Part shown: positions 1 to 6,244 of the stretch, in pieces | Numbering within the stretch: the first letter of the stretch is position 1 | Layout: each line of letters starts with the position of its first letter | Assembly (NCBI GenBank): GCA_018370615.1 | Contig: JAGZAC010000024.1 | Coordinates: 1 to 11,859, forward strand | Direction: 5' to 3' | DNA: 11,859 nucleotides | Source of the DNA: Clostridiales bacterium | GTDB lineage: Bacteria; Bacillota; Clostridia; Oscillospirales; CAG-272 | Position numbers and translations under genes: made by a program | Notes under the pieces: generated by a model | Told to the model about the DNA's origin: nothing | Databases searched by the model: none | The model's input: the letters and a program-made list of their open reading frames with translations, nothing else

Positions 1-34
1 GCAACTCCCACACTGGGGAGGTTCAAAATAAAAA
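1..34 (+). repeat. Tail of a B-type palindromic repeat (truncated by window edge)
   Basis: The CTCCC...GGGGAGG hairpin followed by an A-rich tail (AAAATAAAAAG) matches the right end of the B modules at 5020-5075 and elsewhere. Only the last part is in the window. It is in the plus orientation. No coding potential is seen here. Confidence 0.6.
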
Positions 35-67
35 GCACCCTGAAACCTTAATGGTTTCAGGGTGCTT
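25..67 (-). terminator. Rho-independent terminator downstream of the GNAT gene
   Basis: Bases 35-47 and 53-65 form a perfect 13-bp stem with a 5-base loop. Read on the minus strand, the stem is followed by a T-rich tract (TTTTTATTTT). It lies about 108 bp after the acetyltransferase stop codon. The stretch between the terminator and that stop (68-172) holds nothing I can recognise. Confidence 0.8.
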
Positions 68-172
68 GCTGGAAGGGGTGGTCACTTTCGATGCCGCTTA
101 AAACATGAGTTTTATAGAGAAGGCGTTTTTGTATAGGATTAGAAATTTGAAGTTTCAGAATAAGGCTTATAC

Positions 173-703
173 TCATTTTGCAAAATTTATAAAATCCTTT
201 CGATACAGTTCGTAATCAACAGATGACTGCAATTCACCAATTTGATTTCTCCAAGAATTCTCATTAACACGTAATTTCGTAAACCCAAGTTGTTCGTAAA
301 CATGTTGTGCTCTTTTGTTTTTGAGATTAGTATCAAGAATAATTTTCTGATACCCCAAATCATTAAACAGAGAAGAAATCAACATACTCAGCAGAATCTT
401 TCCAACACCTTTATTTTGTTTTGAAAAATCACATATTTTAATTCCAATTTCAGCAATCTGACCACCCTTGTTACGATAGTTCATCTCTCCGATGGATATA
501 TCATCCATTTCAATAATCAACCGTCTATGAGTTGTGTCAGTGTCTTCCCGCAAACTATCTGCAATACTTTTCCAAGTTTGACCTGTCCCATTAGGAAAAC
601 CTGCATGTGCCATTATTTTGCCGTCGTTCCACCACAAGGCAAGTTGTTCTGCATCTTTCTCAGTTGCGTTTCGGATAATTAAATTATTATGCTTTAAAAA
701 CAT
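173..703 (-). CDS. GNAT-family N-acetyltransferase (RimJ/RimL-like)
   Basis: Predicted cytoplasmic enzyme moving an acetyl group from acetyl-CoA to an amine; the substrate is unknown. In the 176-residue product, QNKGVGK at about 96-102 is the acetyl-CoA pyrophosphate-binding motif (Q/RxxGxG/A), and NKRAQHVYEQLGF at about 129-141 is the usual C-terminal GNAT motif, where a Tyr sits near the thiol. Length is normal for the family. I start at 703 because GGAGGA (711-716) sits 7 bases upstream; the longer in-frame start at 718 would read through this ribosome site. The gene is clearly more AT-rich than the downstream genes and lies beside tRNA genes, suggesting acquisition. A leader ORF and a hairpin that can hide its ribosome site precede it, as in inducible resistance genes, but I cannot tell whether it acts on an antibiotic. 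It could instead act on a polyamine or a protein N-terminus. Confidence 0.88.
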   Translation of the reverse strand: MFLKHNNLIIRNATEKDAEQLALWWNDGKIMAHAGFPNGTGQTWKSIADSLREDTDTTHRRLIIEMDDISIGEMNYRNKGGQIAEIGIKICDFSKQNKGVGKILLSMLISSLFNDLGYQKIILDTNLKNKRAQHVYEQLGFTKLRVNENSWRNQIGELQSSVDYELYRKDFINFAK

Positions 704-710
704 TTTGTTA

Positions 711-749
711 TCCTCCATTTTTTGGAGGGTTACAGTATCGTCGCCCTCC
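711..749 (-). promoter_or_regulatory. Candidate translational attenuator with mutually exclusive hairpins
   Basis: On the minus-strand RNA there are three segments: GGAGGG (749-744, inside the leader ORF), CCCUCC (729-724, directly after the leader stop) and UGGAGG (717-712, the ribosome site of the acetyltransferase). Segment 1 pairs perfectly with segment 2 (6 bp, 14-base loop). Segment 2, shifted by one base, pairs with segment 3 (CCUCCA/UGGAGG, 6 bp, A5 loop). The two hairpins cannot form together, and the second one sequesters the ribosome site. A ribosome paused near the end of the leader would cover segment 2 and free the site. Pairing is seen in the sequence; the regulation is inferred by analogy with cat and erm attenuators. 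Confidence 0.65.
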
Positions 750-786
750 TATTTTGGGGTTGTGCTAAAAATATTGTATTTTTCAT
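730..786 (-). CDS. 18-residue leader peptide upstream of the GNAT gene
   Basis: The ORF encodes MKNTIFLAQPQNRRATIL. It starts at ATG 784-786, nine bases after a good ribosome site (AAAGGA), and stops with TAA at 730-732. Codons 13 and 14 are tandem AGG AGG, which are often rare and also resemble a Shine-Dalgarno sequence; both properties can slow ribosomes. These codons form segment 1 of the attenuator, and the stop abuts segment 2. The position, size and linked structure are those of regulatory leader peptides. I do not recognise the peptide itself. Similar length could arise by chance in AT-rich DNA, but the ribosome site together with the nested pairing makes that less likely. Confidence 0.6.
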   Translation of the reverse strand: MKNTIFLAQPQNRRATIL

Positions 787-815
787 ATCACTCATTCCTT
801 TCAGTAAAATTGTTT

Positions 816-848
816 ATCATAATACATTTGCGATATAACTAAGAATAT
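816..848 (-). promoter_or_regulatory. Possible promoter of the GNAT leader transcript
   Basis: TATTAT (819-824) or TATGAT (816-821) on the minus strand is a plausible -10 element about 25-30 bp before the leader ribosome site. No good -35 is seen at the right spacing. The region is AT-rich, so this call is weak. Confidence 0.3.
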
Positions 849-870
849 AAATAGTTCTGGTTACATTTTA

Positions 871-920
871 TCAAAAAAAAATAAAAGAAGTCTATCTCTA
901 TACAAAAATAGACTTCTTCT
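871..920 (-). terminator. Rho-independent terminator of the tRNA transcript
   Basis: An 11-bp stem (885-895 with 908-918) is followed on the minus strand by TTTTATTTTTTTTT. It lies immediately after the tRNA-fMet 3' end and separates the tRNA unit from the GNAT gene. Confidence 0.85.
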
Positions 921-925
921 AACAT

Positions 926-1003
<78 letters not shown>

Positions 1004-1028
1004 ATATAACTTCCCTAGACCCTGCCGC

Positions 1029-1117
1029 TGGTGCCGGAAACCGGAATCGAACCGGTACGCGACTTTCGCCGCATTGGATTTTAAGTCCAAGGCGTCTACC
1101 TATTCCGCCATTCCGGC
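1029..1117 (-). tRNA. tRNA-Leu (anticodon TAA)
   Basis: Acceptor GCCGGAA pairs fully with TTCCGGC, followed by discriminator A and an encoded CCA. Anticodon stem TTGGA/TCCAA encloses CTTAAAA, giving anticodon TAA. A long variable arm (GCGGC-GAAA-GTCGC) confirms a class II tRNA. A36-A37-A38 is the recognition motif of MiaA, which is encoded in this window. It is the first gene of the tRNA unit, 25 bp before tRNA-fMet. Confidence 0.96.
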
Positions 1118-1147
1118 ACGCCGGTATACGCATTGGTCCGCTGCACA

Positions 1148-1201
1148 CTACAGGACCCTTGCAGTTGCAGAAGGGATAGTCGGCAGAAGTCCCTCCTGTA
1201 G
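1148..1201 (-). other. Hairpin at the 5' end of the tRNA precursor
   Basis: CTACAGGA (1201-1194) pairs perfectly with TCCTGTAG (1155-1148), with a second inner stem (CCCTT/AAGGG, 1171-1175 with 1156-1160). The stem begins within about two bases of the predicted transcript start. It may protect the precursor 5' end. I see no T-box or other known riboswitch motif. Confidence 0.45.
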
Positions 1202-1209
1202 ACTTAAAT

Positions 1210-1238
1210 ATTATATCACAGGCGGGAAAGTATGTCAA
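1210..1238 (-). promoter_or_regulatory. Strong sigma-A promoter of the tRNA-Leu/tRNA-fMet unit
   Basis: On the minus strand TTGACA (1233-1238) and TATAAT (1210-1215) both match consensus with a 17-bp spacer, and TG one base before the -10 makes an extended -10. Predicted transcript start is about 1203. This is as good as a stable-RNA promoter gets. Confidence 0.93.
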
Positions 1239-1287
1239 TAGGATTCTCCAAAGTTTTTATCGACAGGACATTCCGACAGGTTTACGA

Positions 1288-1554
1288 TTACAATTCTCCA
1301 AATCCGCCTTGGATCAAATCTGTAGCCCGACGAAGCATTTCCTCCTCGTCGGGTCCGTCACAGATTACCTTTATCCTGGTTTCATTTCCAATCCCTGCCG
1401 AAATAATGCTTACAAGACTCTTTCCGTCCGCTACTCGCTCACCTGCCTCCAATCGGATGGAAGCATCGTATCTAGCCATACTGGCAGCGAACGTCATAGC
1501 GGGACGCAGATGCATTCCGTGAGGATTGGCAGTTGTTACATTTTTAAAAACCAT
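1288..1554 (-). CDS. HPr-family phosphocarrier protein
   Basis: An 88-residue cytoplasmic phosphocarrier that accepts phosphate from Enzyme I and passes it to EIIA domains. His15 lies in GMHLRPA (13-19), the active-site motif, and Ser46 in DGKSLVS (43-49) is at the position phosphorylated by HPr kinase in Bacillota, so both catalytic and regulatory sites are kept. Length is normal. Ribosome site GGAGG (1559-1563) is 4 bases before ATG. The gene starts 12 bp after the stop of the EIIABC gene and is surely cotranscribed with it, so it may serve that permease. It may be a paralogue rather than the general ptsH, since no Enzyme I gene is adjacent. I see no hairpin terminator between it and the tRNA promoter about 50 bp downstream. 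Confidence 0.93.
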   Translation of the reverse strand: MVFKNVTTANPHGMHLRPAMTFAASMARYDASIRLEAGERVADGKSLVSIISAGIGNETRIKVICDGPDEEEMLRRATDLIQGGFGEL

Positions 1555-1566
1555 AATACCTCCTTA

Positions 1567-3621
1567 TTACGAGGTAGATTCCTGCTGTACCGGCGCCTTC
1601 TGCCGCTCGGAAGATACGCTCTCCGCAGTGTCCTCCGGCGCATGTACTTTTCCAAGTGCCGCAAGCAGGAACATGCCGATCATCGCACCTGTAATTACAG
1701 CCAGCAGCGCGTACATCCAACCGCCCATCGACGCAAAGGCAAAAAGGCCGCCAGTGGATGCCGTGGTGTTACAGCCGAAGGCGGCAGTAATACTGCCGGC
1801 TACGGCGCTGCCGACAATGCAGGCAGGAATAATCCGAAGGGGAGACGCTGCTGCAAAGGGAAGCGCCCCTTCCAAAATTCCTCCAAGGCCTAAAATATAG
1901 TTCGCCGGTCCGTTCTGGCGCTGAGGCAGGGGAAAGCGTCCTCGAAACACGCTGGCTGCCAGCGCTACAGAAAGAGGTACCGTAATGGCTGCCACTGCCA
2001 TAGAGGCCAGCGCTGTTCCCCCATGGACTCCTGCAAATGCAAACGCGGCGCGGGAGAGAGGCCCTCCCATGTCCAGTGCAGCACATGCGCCAAGCATCGC
2101 ACCTAGAAGAATCGTACTGATACTTCCCGCCGTCTCCAGAAGTCCATAGACTCCGTCATAAAGCGCCGCCGCCAGAGGGTTTATCCCGCAAACTGCCGCA
2201 CCGGTGAGAATCACCCCACAAAGGGTGTGTAAAAAATAGGATATGACTGCAGGCAGGGAGGAAAAAAGCTTTTTCAGCAGAAGTGTCAGCACGCCGGCGG
2301 CAAGCCCCGCCAGCAGAGTCCCAAACAGGCCGGAGGAGATTCCCCCGCCGACTTTTTCGAAAGTGGCGCCAATGGCCGCCAGCCATCCCCCGGCAAAGCC
2401 GGGAACTACCGCCCATTTTCCTGCCATCGCCTGGGCGATGGAGGCTGACAATATCGGTAGGGCAAAGGTAAACAGCATAGCGCCTAAGGTGTAAAACAGT
2501 GATGCGGCAGAAGAAGTATAGCCGAAGGTATCCGTGTACGGTACCCCCACAAAGAGATCAATTAAAAATCCAATCACTTTTAATAGGCCGCCAGCAGCAT
2601 AAAACGGCAGAACACTGACGGCACCCTTCTGCAGGTACTCGGAAAGGGAAGGCAAAGAGCGAGATTTTGCCACTGTGCTTTGTTTTTCCCTTCCGCCCTT
2701 ACGCCGTGGAACGTTCTGATGATAGACCGGCGCCGTGTCAGATAAGGCACGGTGAAGCATTTTCTCCCCGTATCGGATACCGTCTCCAAGGGTGCCGCGG
2801 ACGACGCGCTTACCATCAAACCGGGCCATATCCACCGGACCATCTGCCGTGATGACAATGGCCTGGGCCTGCTGGATCTCCCGGTCGGTGAGTGCGTTTT
2901 CCACACCCTCGCTTTCCCAGGTCTCCACCTTGATTTCTACTCCCAGCTGGGCCGCCGCAGATTGAAGTGCCTGGGTCGCCATATATACATAAGCATTGTC
3001 AGAAATTCCCTCCTCCGGCTGGGAAACCACTGCCAGGACCCGGTAAAGGTCCTGACTTCCGAAGGCGTGGCCTGCAGGTTCCTTTGGGCTGACGGACTCC
3101 ACACCCGTCCAATCCGGCGGATAGTCCCGGGGCCTCGGCATGGGAATTTTGTGGGGCTCCATCCGGCGAGCCTGTTCCTCTTCCTCCAAAATGGCCAGGA
3201 AAGCCTCCGGGCTTTCCGCCCGGATGAGAGCGCGGGCCACCGATTTGTTCATCAGCATGGTAATCAGCCTGGACAAAACGGACAAATGCTCGCTGCCCTG
3301 ACCAGGGGAAGCAATTAAAAACACCAGTTGTACCGGCCCTCCGTCCGGTGCACCCCAGTCCACTCCCTCCTGGAGTGTCATAGCGCACAGTCCGGTTCTG
3401 CGGACTGCCCCGCCCTGGGCGTGGGGAATGGCCGTAGCGCCGCCCACCGCGGTAGTGCCTTCTTCTTCTCTGGCCAGCACCTGCTCATAGTATGCGGCGG
3501 CATTTTTTAAATTCCCGCACCGGTCATGGAGCTCCACCAGCATATCTAAAACGCTTTTTTTGTCGTGTGCATTGTATCCGATGAGAATGCCTTCCGGCAT
3601 CAGAAAATCTCTGATTTGCAT
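1567..3621 (-). CDS. Fructose-family PTS permease EIIABC with a cysteine-less EIIB domain
   Basis: A 684-residue membrane protein with domains in the order A-B-C. EIIA is residues about 1-150, with active His67 in TAIPHAQ. EIIB is about 192-302: VEIKVETWESEGVENAL and the following ITADGPVDMARFDGKRVV are clear EIIB-fru sequence. However, the phosphate-acceptor loop, normally CPTGIAHT, reads SQPEEGISDNAYVY here, with Gln201 before the conserved Pro and no Cys. EIIC is about 325-660, with many hydrophobic helices, LDMGGPLSRAAFAFAG (516-531) and the substrate-site motif ILEGALPFAAASPLR (582-596). Start 3621 is chosen because AAGGAGG (3626-3632) lies just upstream; the ATG at 3672 has no such site. 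Family role: uptake and phosphorylation of fructose or a related sugar. Without the cysteine, normal phosphotransfer should be blocked unless another EIIB helps. HPr follows in the operon; no FruK or regulator is adjacent. Confidence 0.9.
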   Translation of the reverse strand: MQIRDFLMPEGILIGYNAHDKKSVLDMLVELHDRCGNLKNAAAYYEQVLAREEEGTTAVGGATAIPHAQGGAVRRTGLCAMTLQEGVDWGAPDGGPVQLVFLIASPGQGSEHLSVLSRLITMLMNKSVARALIRAESPEAFLAILEEEEQARRMEPHKIPMPRPRDYPPDWTGVESVSPKEPAGHAFGSQDLYRVLAVVSQPEEGISDNAYVYMATQALQSAAAQLGVEIKVETWESEGVENALTDREIQQAQAIVITADGPVDMARFDGKRVVRGTLGDGIRYGEKMLHRALSDTAPVYHQNVPRRKGGREKQSTVAKSRSLPSLSEYLQKGAVSVLPFYAAGGLLKVIGFLIDLFVGVPYTDTFGYTSSAASLFYTLGAMLFTFALPILSASIAQAMAGKWAVVPGFAGGWLAAIGATFEKVGGGISSGLFGTLLAGLAAGVLTLLLKKLFSSLPAVISYFLHTLCGVILTGAAVCGINPLAAALYDGVYGLLETAGSISTILLGAMLGACAALDMGGPLSRAAFAFAGVHGGTALASMAVAAITVPLSVALAASVFRGRFPLPQRQNGPANYILGLGGILEGALPFAAASPLRIIPACIVGSAVAGSITAAFGCNTTASTGGLFAFASMGGWMYALLAVITGAMIGMFLLAALGKVHAPEDTAESVSSERQKAPVQQESTS

Positions 3622-3696
3622 ATGTCCTCCTTCTTTGCACCGCCCTGGGGCATGCATATGAACGCTTCTCACCTGATATTGTTCCCTCTCCCAGGA

Positions 3697-3725
3697 AAAA
3701 AATCCATTGAAGCGGCGGATTTTTT
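3697..3725. promoter_or_regulatory. Palindrome in the PTS leader overlapping the queA -35
   Basis: Nine bp (3697-3705 with 3717-3725) of AAAAAATCC/GGATTTTTT flank an 11-base loop that contains most of the queA -35 element. On the minus strand it ends in a run of seven T, so it could be a weak attenuator in the PTS 5' leader, or a protein operator. Most pairs are A-T, so termination strength would be low. Confidence 0.35.
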
Positions 3726-3735
3726 ATGCTATACT
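3707..3735 (+). promoter_or_regulatory. queA promoter
   Basis: TTGAAG (3707-3712), a 17-bp spacer and TATACT (3730-3735) with TG one base upstream (extended -10). Predicted start is about 3742, giving a 5' leader of roughly 40 bases. Confidence 0.75.
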
Positions 3736-3748
3736 AAAGTATTCCAAT

Positions 3749-3777
3749 ATTATACCTTCAGCATTCGGAGCAATCAA
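3749..3777 (-). promoter_or_regulatory. Promoter of the PTS EIIABC-HPr operon
   Basis: On the minus strand TTGATT (3772-3777), a 17-bp spacer and consensus TATAAT (3749-3754). Predicted start is about 3742, nearly the same base pair as the queA start on the other strand. This gives a leader of about 120 bases before the EIIABC ATG. Confidence 0.7.
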
Positions 3778-3780
3778 TTT

Positions 3781-4872
3781 ATGATTCAAAATACATTGCC
3801 TAAAACAAACCTAACTCTGTCCGATTTTCACTATAACTTGCCCCAGGAGCGGATTGCCCAAACTCCGGTGACCCCTCGCGACGCTTCCCGGCTGCTGGTG
3901 ATGGACCGGGAAACCGGCGCACTGGAGCATCGGATTTTTCGGGATATTACAGAATATATCCGGCCGGAGGATGTGCTGGTCATCAACGATACGAAGGTCA
4001 TTCCCGCACGGATTGTGGGTAGGCGGGCATATAAAAGAAAAGACGGCTCCTTGGAAAAAACAAGCAGCAGCGCGCCGGTGGAGCTGCTGCTGCTACGGCA
4101 AACGGAAAAGGATGTGTGGCAGGCCCTGGCGGGCCCGGGGAAACGGGCGCGAGTAGGTGATATTCTGGAGTTCGGCGACGGGATACTGCAGGCCCATGTT
4201 GAAGATATCATAGAAGGAGGCCAGCGGATCGTGCGCCTTTCCTGTGAGACAGCTACGGTATATGAAGCCCTGCACCAGTTAGGATCCATGCCGCTGCCCC
4301 CATATATCACAGAAAAGCTGGACGACCCAGACCGGTATCAGACAGTATACTCCCAGGTGGAGGGCTCCGCGGCGGCTCCCACAGCAGGGCTGCATTTTAC
4401 TGAGGAATTGCTGGACCGGCTGCGCGCCCAAGGAACAGCCATTGTGCCTGTGCTGCTCCATGTAGGACTGGGAACCTTCCGTCCGGTGAAGGAGGAGCAC
4501 ATCCAGGATCACACCATGCATGCGGAATATATTTCTGTGTCCAGGGAAAGTGCAGATCAAATCAACGCCCGCAGAGCCGCCGGCGGGAGAGTGATCGCCG
4601 TGGGAACTACCTCCTGCCGCACTTTGGAAAGTGTGGCAGGGGAAGACGGCGTCCTCCAACCCTATACCGGGGAAACGGGAATTTACATATACCCCGGCTA
4701 CCGGTTCAAAATCGTAGACGGACTGATTACCAATTTCCATTTGCCGGAGAGTACGCTGCTGATGCTGGTGTCCGCTTTTACCGGACGGGAGAAAATCCTT
4801 CATGCATACAATGTCGCCGTGGAAGAGAAATACCGGTTTTTCAGTTTCGGGGACGCCATGCTGATCGTTTAG
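3781..4872 (+). CDS. queA: S-adenosylmethionine:tRNA ribosyltransferase-isomerase (QueA)
   Basis: QueA moves the ribosyl part of S-adenosylmethionine onto preQ1 at position 34 of tRNAs with GUN anticodons, making epoxyqueuosine, the step before queuosine. The 363-residue product shows family hallmarks along its length: LSDFHYNLPQERIAQTP near the N-terminus, VLVINDTKVIPAR, then AAPTAGLHFTEELL, VGLGTFRPV, HAEY and VGTTSCRTLES, with ITNFHLPESTLLMLVSAF near the C-terminus. The usual length is about 340-360. I chose ATG 3781 because the promoter ends just upstream (start near 3742); the longer in-frame extension to 3565 would overlap the promoter and the EIIABC gene. The ribosome site is weak (GGAG at 3767-3770, ten bases away). 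No tgt gene is adjacent. The next gene is miaA, beyond a repeat cluster. Confidence 0.96.
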   Translation: MIQNTLPKTNLTLSDFHYNLPQERIAQTPVTPRDASRLLVMDRETGALEHRIFRDITEYIRPEDVLVINDTKVIPARIVGRRAYKRKDGSLEKTSSSAPVELLLLRQTEKDVWQALAGPGKRARVGDILEFGDGILQAHVEDIIEGGQRIVRLSCETATVYEALHQLGSMPLPPYITEKLDDPDRYQTVYSQVEGSAAAPTAGLHFTEELLDRLRAQGTAIVPVLLHVGLGTFRPVKEEHIQDHTMHAEYISVSRESADQINARRAAGGRVIAVGTTSCRTLESVAGEDGVLQPYTGETGIYIYPGYRFKIVDGLITNFHLPESTLLMLVSAFTGREKILHAYNVAVEEKYRFFSFGDAMLIV

Positions 4873-4883
4873 GAGGCTGTCAA

Positions 4884-5013
4884 TGAAGTAGTATAATTAA
4901 ATAAGGCCCCTTTGTGGGGAGATGCGTAGCATCTCCGGGGGCATCCCTTGTAGTGTAACTAAATAAGGCCCCCTTGTGTAAAGGGGGCTCCCGCGTAGCG
5001 GGTGGGGGATTGT
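4884..5013 (+). repeat. Two A-type palindromic repeat modules after queA
   Basis: Both copies begin GTAGTRTAAYTAAATAAGG, followed by a C-run. Copy one (from 4884) has the inner stem GGAGATGC-GTA-GCATCTCC (4918-4936). Copy two (from about 4952) has a CCCCCTT...AAGGGGG hairpin, inner stem CCCGC-GTA-GCGGG (4990-5002) and ends GGGGGATTGTT. The gene-free interval 4873-5294 consists almost wholly of repeats. Confidence 0.8.
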
Positions 5014-5019
5014 TCTACT

Positions 5020-5075
5020 ACAACCCCTCCGTCTCGCCTACGGCGAGCCACCTCCCCTTGCACAGGGGAGGCTAA
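5020..5075 (+). repeat. B-type palindromic repeat module (copy 1)
   Basis: Outer block ACAACCCCTCC, variable inner stem CTCGCC-TAC-GGCGAG (5033-5047), then CCACCTCCCC-TTGCACA-GGGGAGGCT. Bases 5004-5052 are identical over 49 nt to 7120-7168, which is strong evidence of a mobile or converted repeat. Confidence 0.85.
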
Positions 5076-5240
5076 AAATAAAAAGGGAACCTCCTCTCAG
5101 GGGAGGCTGAAAATGAAAGAAGTTTCCTTTGTACAGGGGAGGCCAATAATGAAAGAGGGGGCCTCCTTGCAGGGGAGGCTGACAATAGAAGTGGAGTCTC
5201 TCTACAGGGGAGGCTGATAAGCTGATAATGAGAGAGGTTT
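5063..5240 (+). repeat. Tandem array of 35-36-bp units (five copies)
   Basis: The motif CAGGGGAGG begins at 5063, 5098, 5134, 5170 and 5205, giving spacings of 35, 36, 36 and 35. Each unit carries a small CCTCC/GGAGG-type hairpin and an A-rich linker, often AATGAAAGA. Units 2 and 3 place GGGGAGG six or seven bases before ATG-AAA-GAR, like a translation start. From ATG 5113 this gives an open 34-residue frame with a 12-residue repeat (QGRLKMKEVSFV and variants). I see no independent evidence that it is a gene. Confidence 0.8.
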
Positions 5241-5294
5241 TCCTAAATATGAAAGGCTTGTAAAAATATAAAAAATTGAGCAGTAGGTACTATT

Positions 5295-6188
5295 ATGGAA
5301 CAAAAAAAGAAGGTTCTTGCCGTGCTGGGGCCCACCGCATCCGGAAAAACGGCGCTGGCCGTTTCTCTGGCCCGCCGGCTTTTCGGAGAGGTAGTCTCCA
5401 ACGACTCCATGCAGATATACGCAGGCATGGCCATCGGCACTGCCGCTCCTACCGAAGAAGAAATGGGAGGGATTCCCCATCATATGATCGGCACAGTGTC
5501 CCCCGGAACAGAGTTTTCCTGTGCGGACTATGCCGCAATGGCAGGTCCAATTGTGGAGGACATCCTGTCCCGGGGAAAGCTGCCAATTTTCTGTGGGGGA
5601 ACGGGGCTGTATCTGGATGCGGTCCTTTATGAAGACGGGCTGTCTGACGGCGGAAAAAATCCCGCTGTACGGGCTGCCTTTGAAGCGGTAGCACAGAAAA
5701 ACGGCGCCGATGCCCTGCATGAGCTGCTGGCTGCAGTAGATCCAAAATCTGCGGAAGAAATTCACCCCAACAATGTACGCCGGGTGATCCGAGCATTGGA
5801 GATATACGAAACCACAGGGATACCGAAGTCACAGTTTGACGGACTGCATCCAAATACAGAGGCAAAATATGACTGCAAAAGAATTGTGCTCACGTTTTCT
5901 TCCAGAGAATTTCTATATCAGCGAATCGACAGACGCGTGGACCGCATGCTGGAGGCAGGACTTGTGGAAGAAGCACGGCAGCTGTACAAAGAGGGACTTT
6001 TGCAGGGGGATGCGCCTGCGGCACAGGCCATTGGATACAAGGAACTTCTGCCCTATTTTGCAGGAGAATGCACCTTGGAGGAAGCATCCCAGGCCATTTG
6101 CCGCAATACCCGCCGATATGCCAAACGGCAGATGACCTGGTTTCGGCGGTATCCGGATGCCCTTACTGTCTATGCAGACGCAGACTGA
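5295..6188 (+). CDS. miaA: tRNA dimethylallyltransferase (MiaA)
   Basis: MiaA adds a dimethylallyl group to A37 of tRNAs that read UNN codons, including the tRNA-Leu(UAA) in this window. The 297-residue product has the Walker A loop GPTASGKT (12-19), NDSMQIYAGMAIGTAAP (36-52) with the catalytic-site Asp37, IPHHMIG (60-66), GGTGLYLDAV (101-110), and RVIRALEIYETTGIP in the middle. The C-terminal RRYAKRQMTWFRR is the conserved tRNA-contacting end. Length is normal (about 300). The ribosome site is poor (AGTAGG, about 8 bases upstream). No convincing promoter is seen between the tandem array and the start, so it may depend on read-through from queA across the repeats. The next gene has its own promoter. 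Confidence 0.97.
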   Translation: MEQKKKVLAVLGPTASGKTALAVSLARRLFGEVVSNDSMQIYAGMAIGTAAPTEEEMGGIPHHMIGTVSPGTEFSCADYAAMAGPIVEDILSRGKLPIFCGGTGLYLDAVLYEDGLSDGGKNPAVRAAFEAVAQKNGADALHELLAAVDPKSAEEIHPNNVRRVIRALEIYETTGIPKSQFDGLHPNTEAKYDCKRIVLTFSSREFLYQRIDRRVDRMLEAGLVEEARQLYKEGLLQGDAPAAQAIGYKELLPYFAGECTLEEASQAICRNTRRYAKRQMTWFRRYPDALTVYADAD

Positions 6189-6244
6189 TACATGCGGGAT
6201 ACAGAAGAGGTTGCAAAAGAAGTTTGTGAGAAACTTTGTATGTC

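Noticed and set aside
1..120. Left attachment site matching the tRNA-fMet 3' end
   Set aside because: I compared the T-arm and acceptor sequence with this stretch and found no shared run of useful length.
1118..1203. T-box or other riboswitch before the tRNA genes
   Set aside because: The leader is structured but lacks the T-box antiterminator sequence and any terminator, and it precedes tRNAs rather than an amino-acid gene.
1239..1290. Terminator after the HPr gene
   Set aside because: CCTGTCG occurs twice as a direct, not inverted, repeat, and no stable hairpin with a T-run is seen.
5002..5217. 71-codon frame through the B module and tandem array as a gene
   Set aside because: It reads across repeat sequence, starts in an A module without a ribosome site and resembles only the similar frame in the third cluster. 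The shorter frame from 5113 is kept as a finding, not as a gene.
4884..5240. CRISPR array
   Set aside because: The period of 35-36 bp with repeated motifs was suggestive, but the parts between motifs are themselves similar, A-rich and short, there are no unique spacers, and no cas genes are present.
5225..5294. A promoter for miaA
   Set aside because: TATAAA at 5267-5272 has no usable -35 at 16-18 bp, and other combinations fail. The region is simply AT-rich.
6189..6244. Terminator between miaA and the HD gene (AAGTTT/AAACTT hairpin)
   Set aside because: The stem is only six A/T-rich pairs and no T-run follows.
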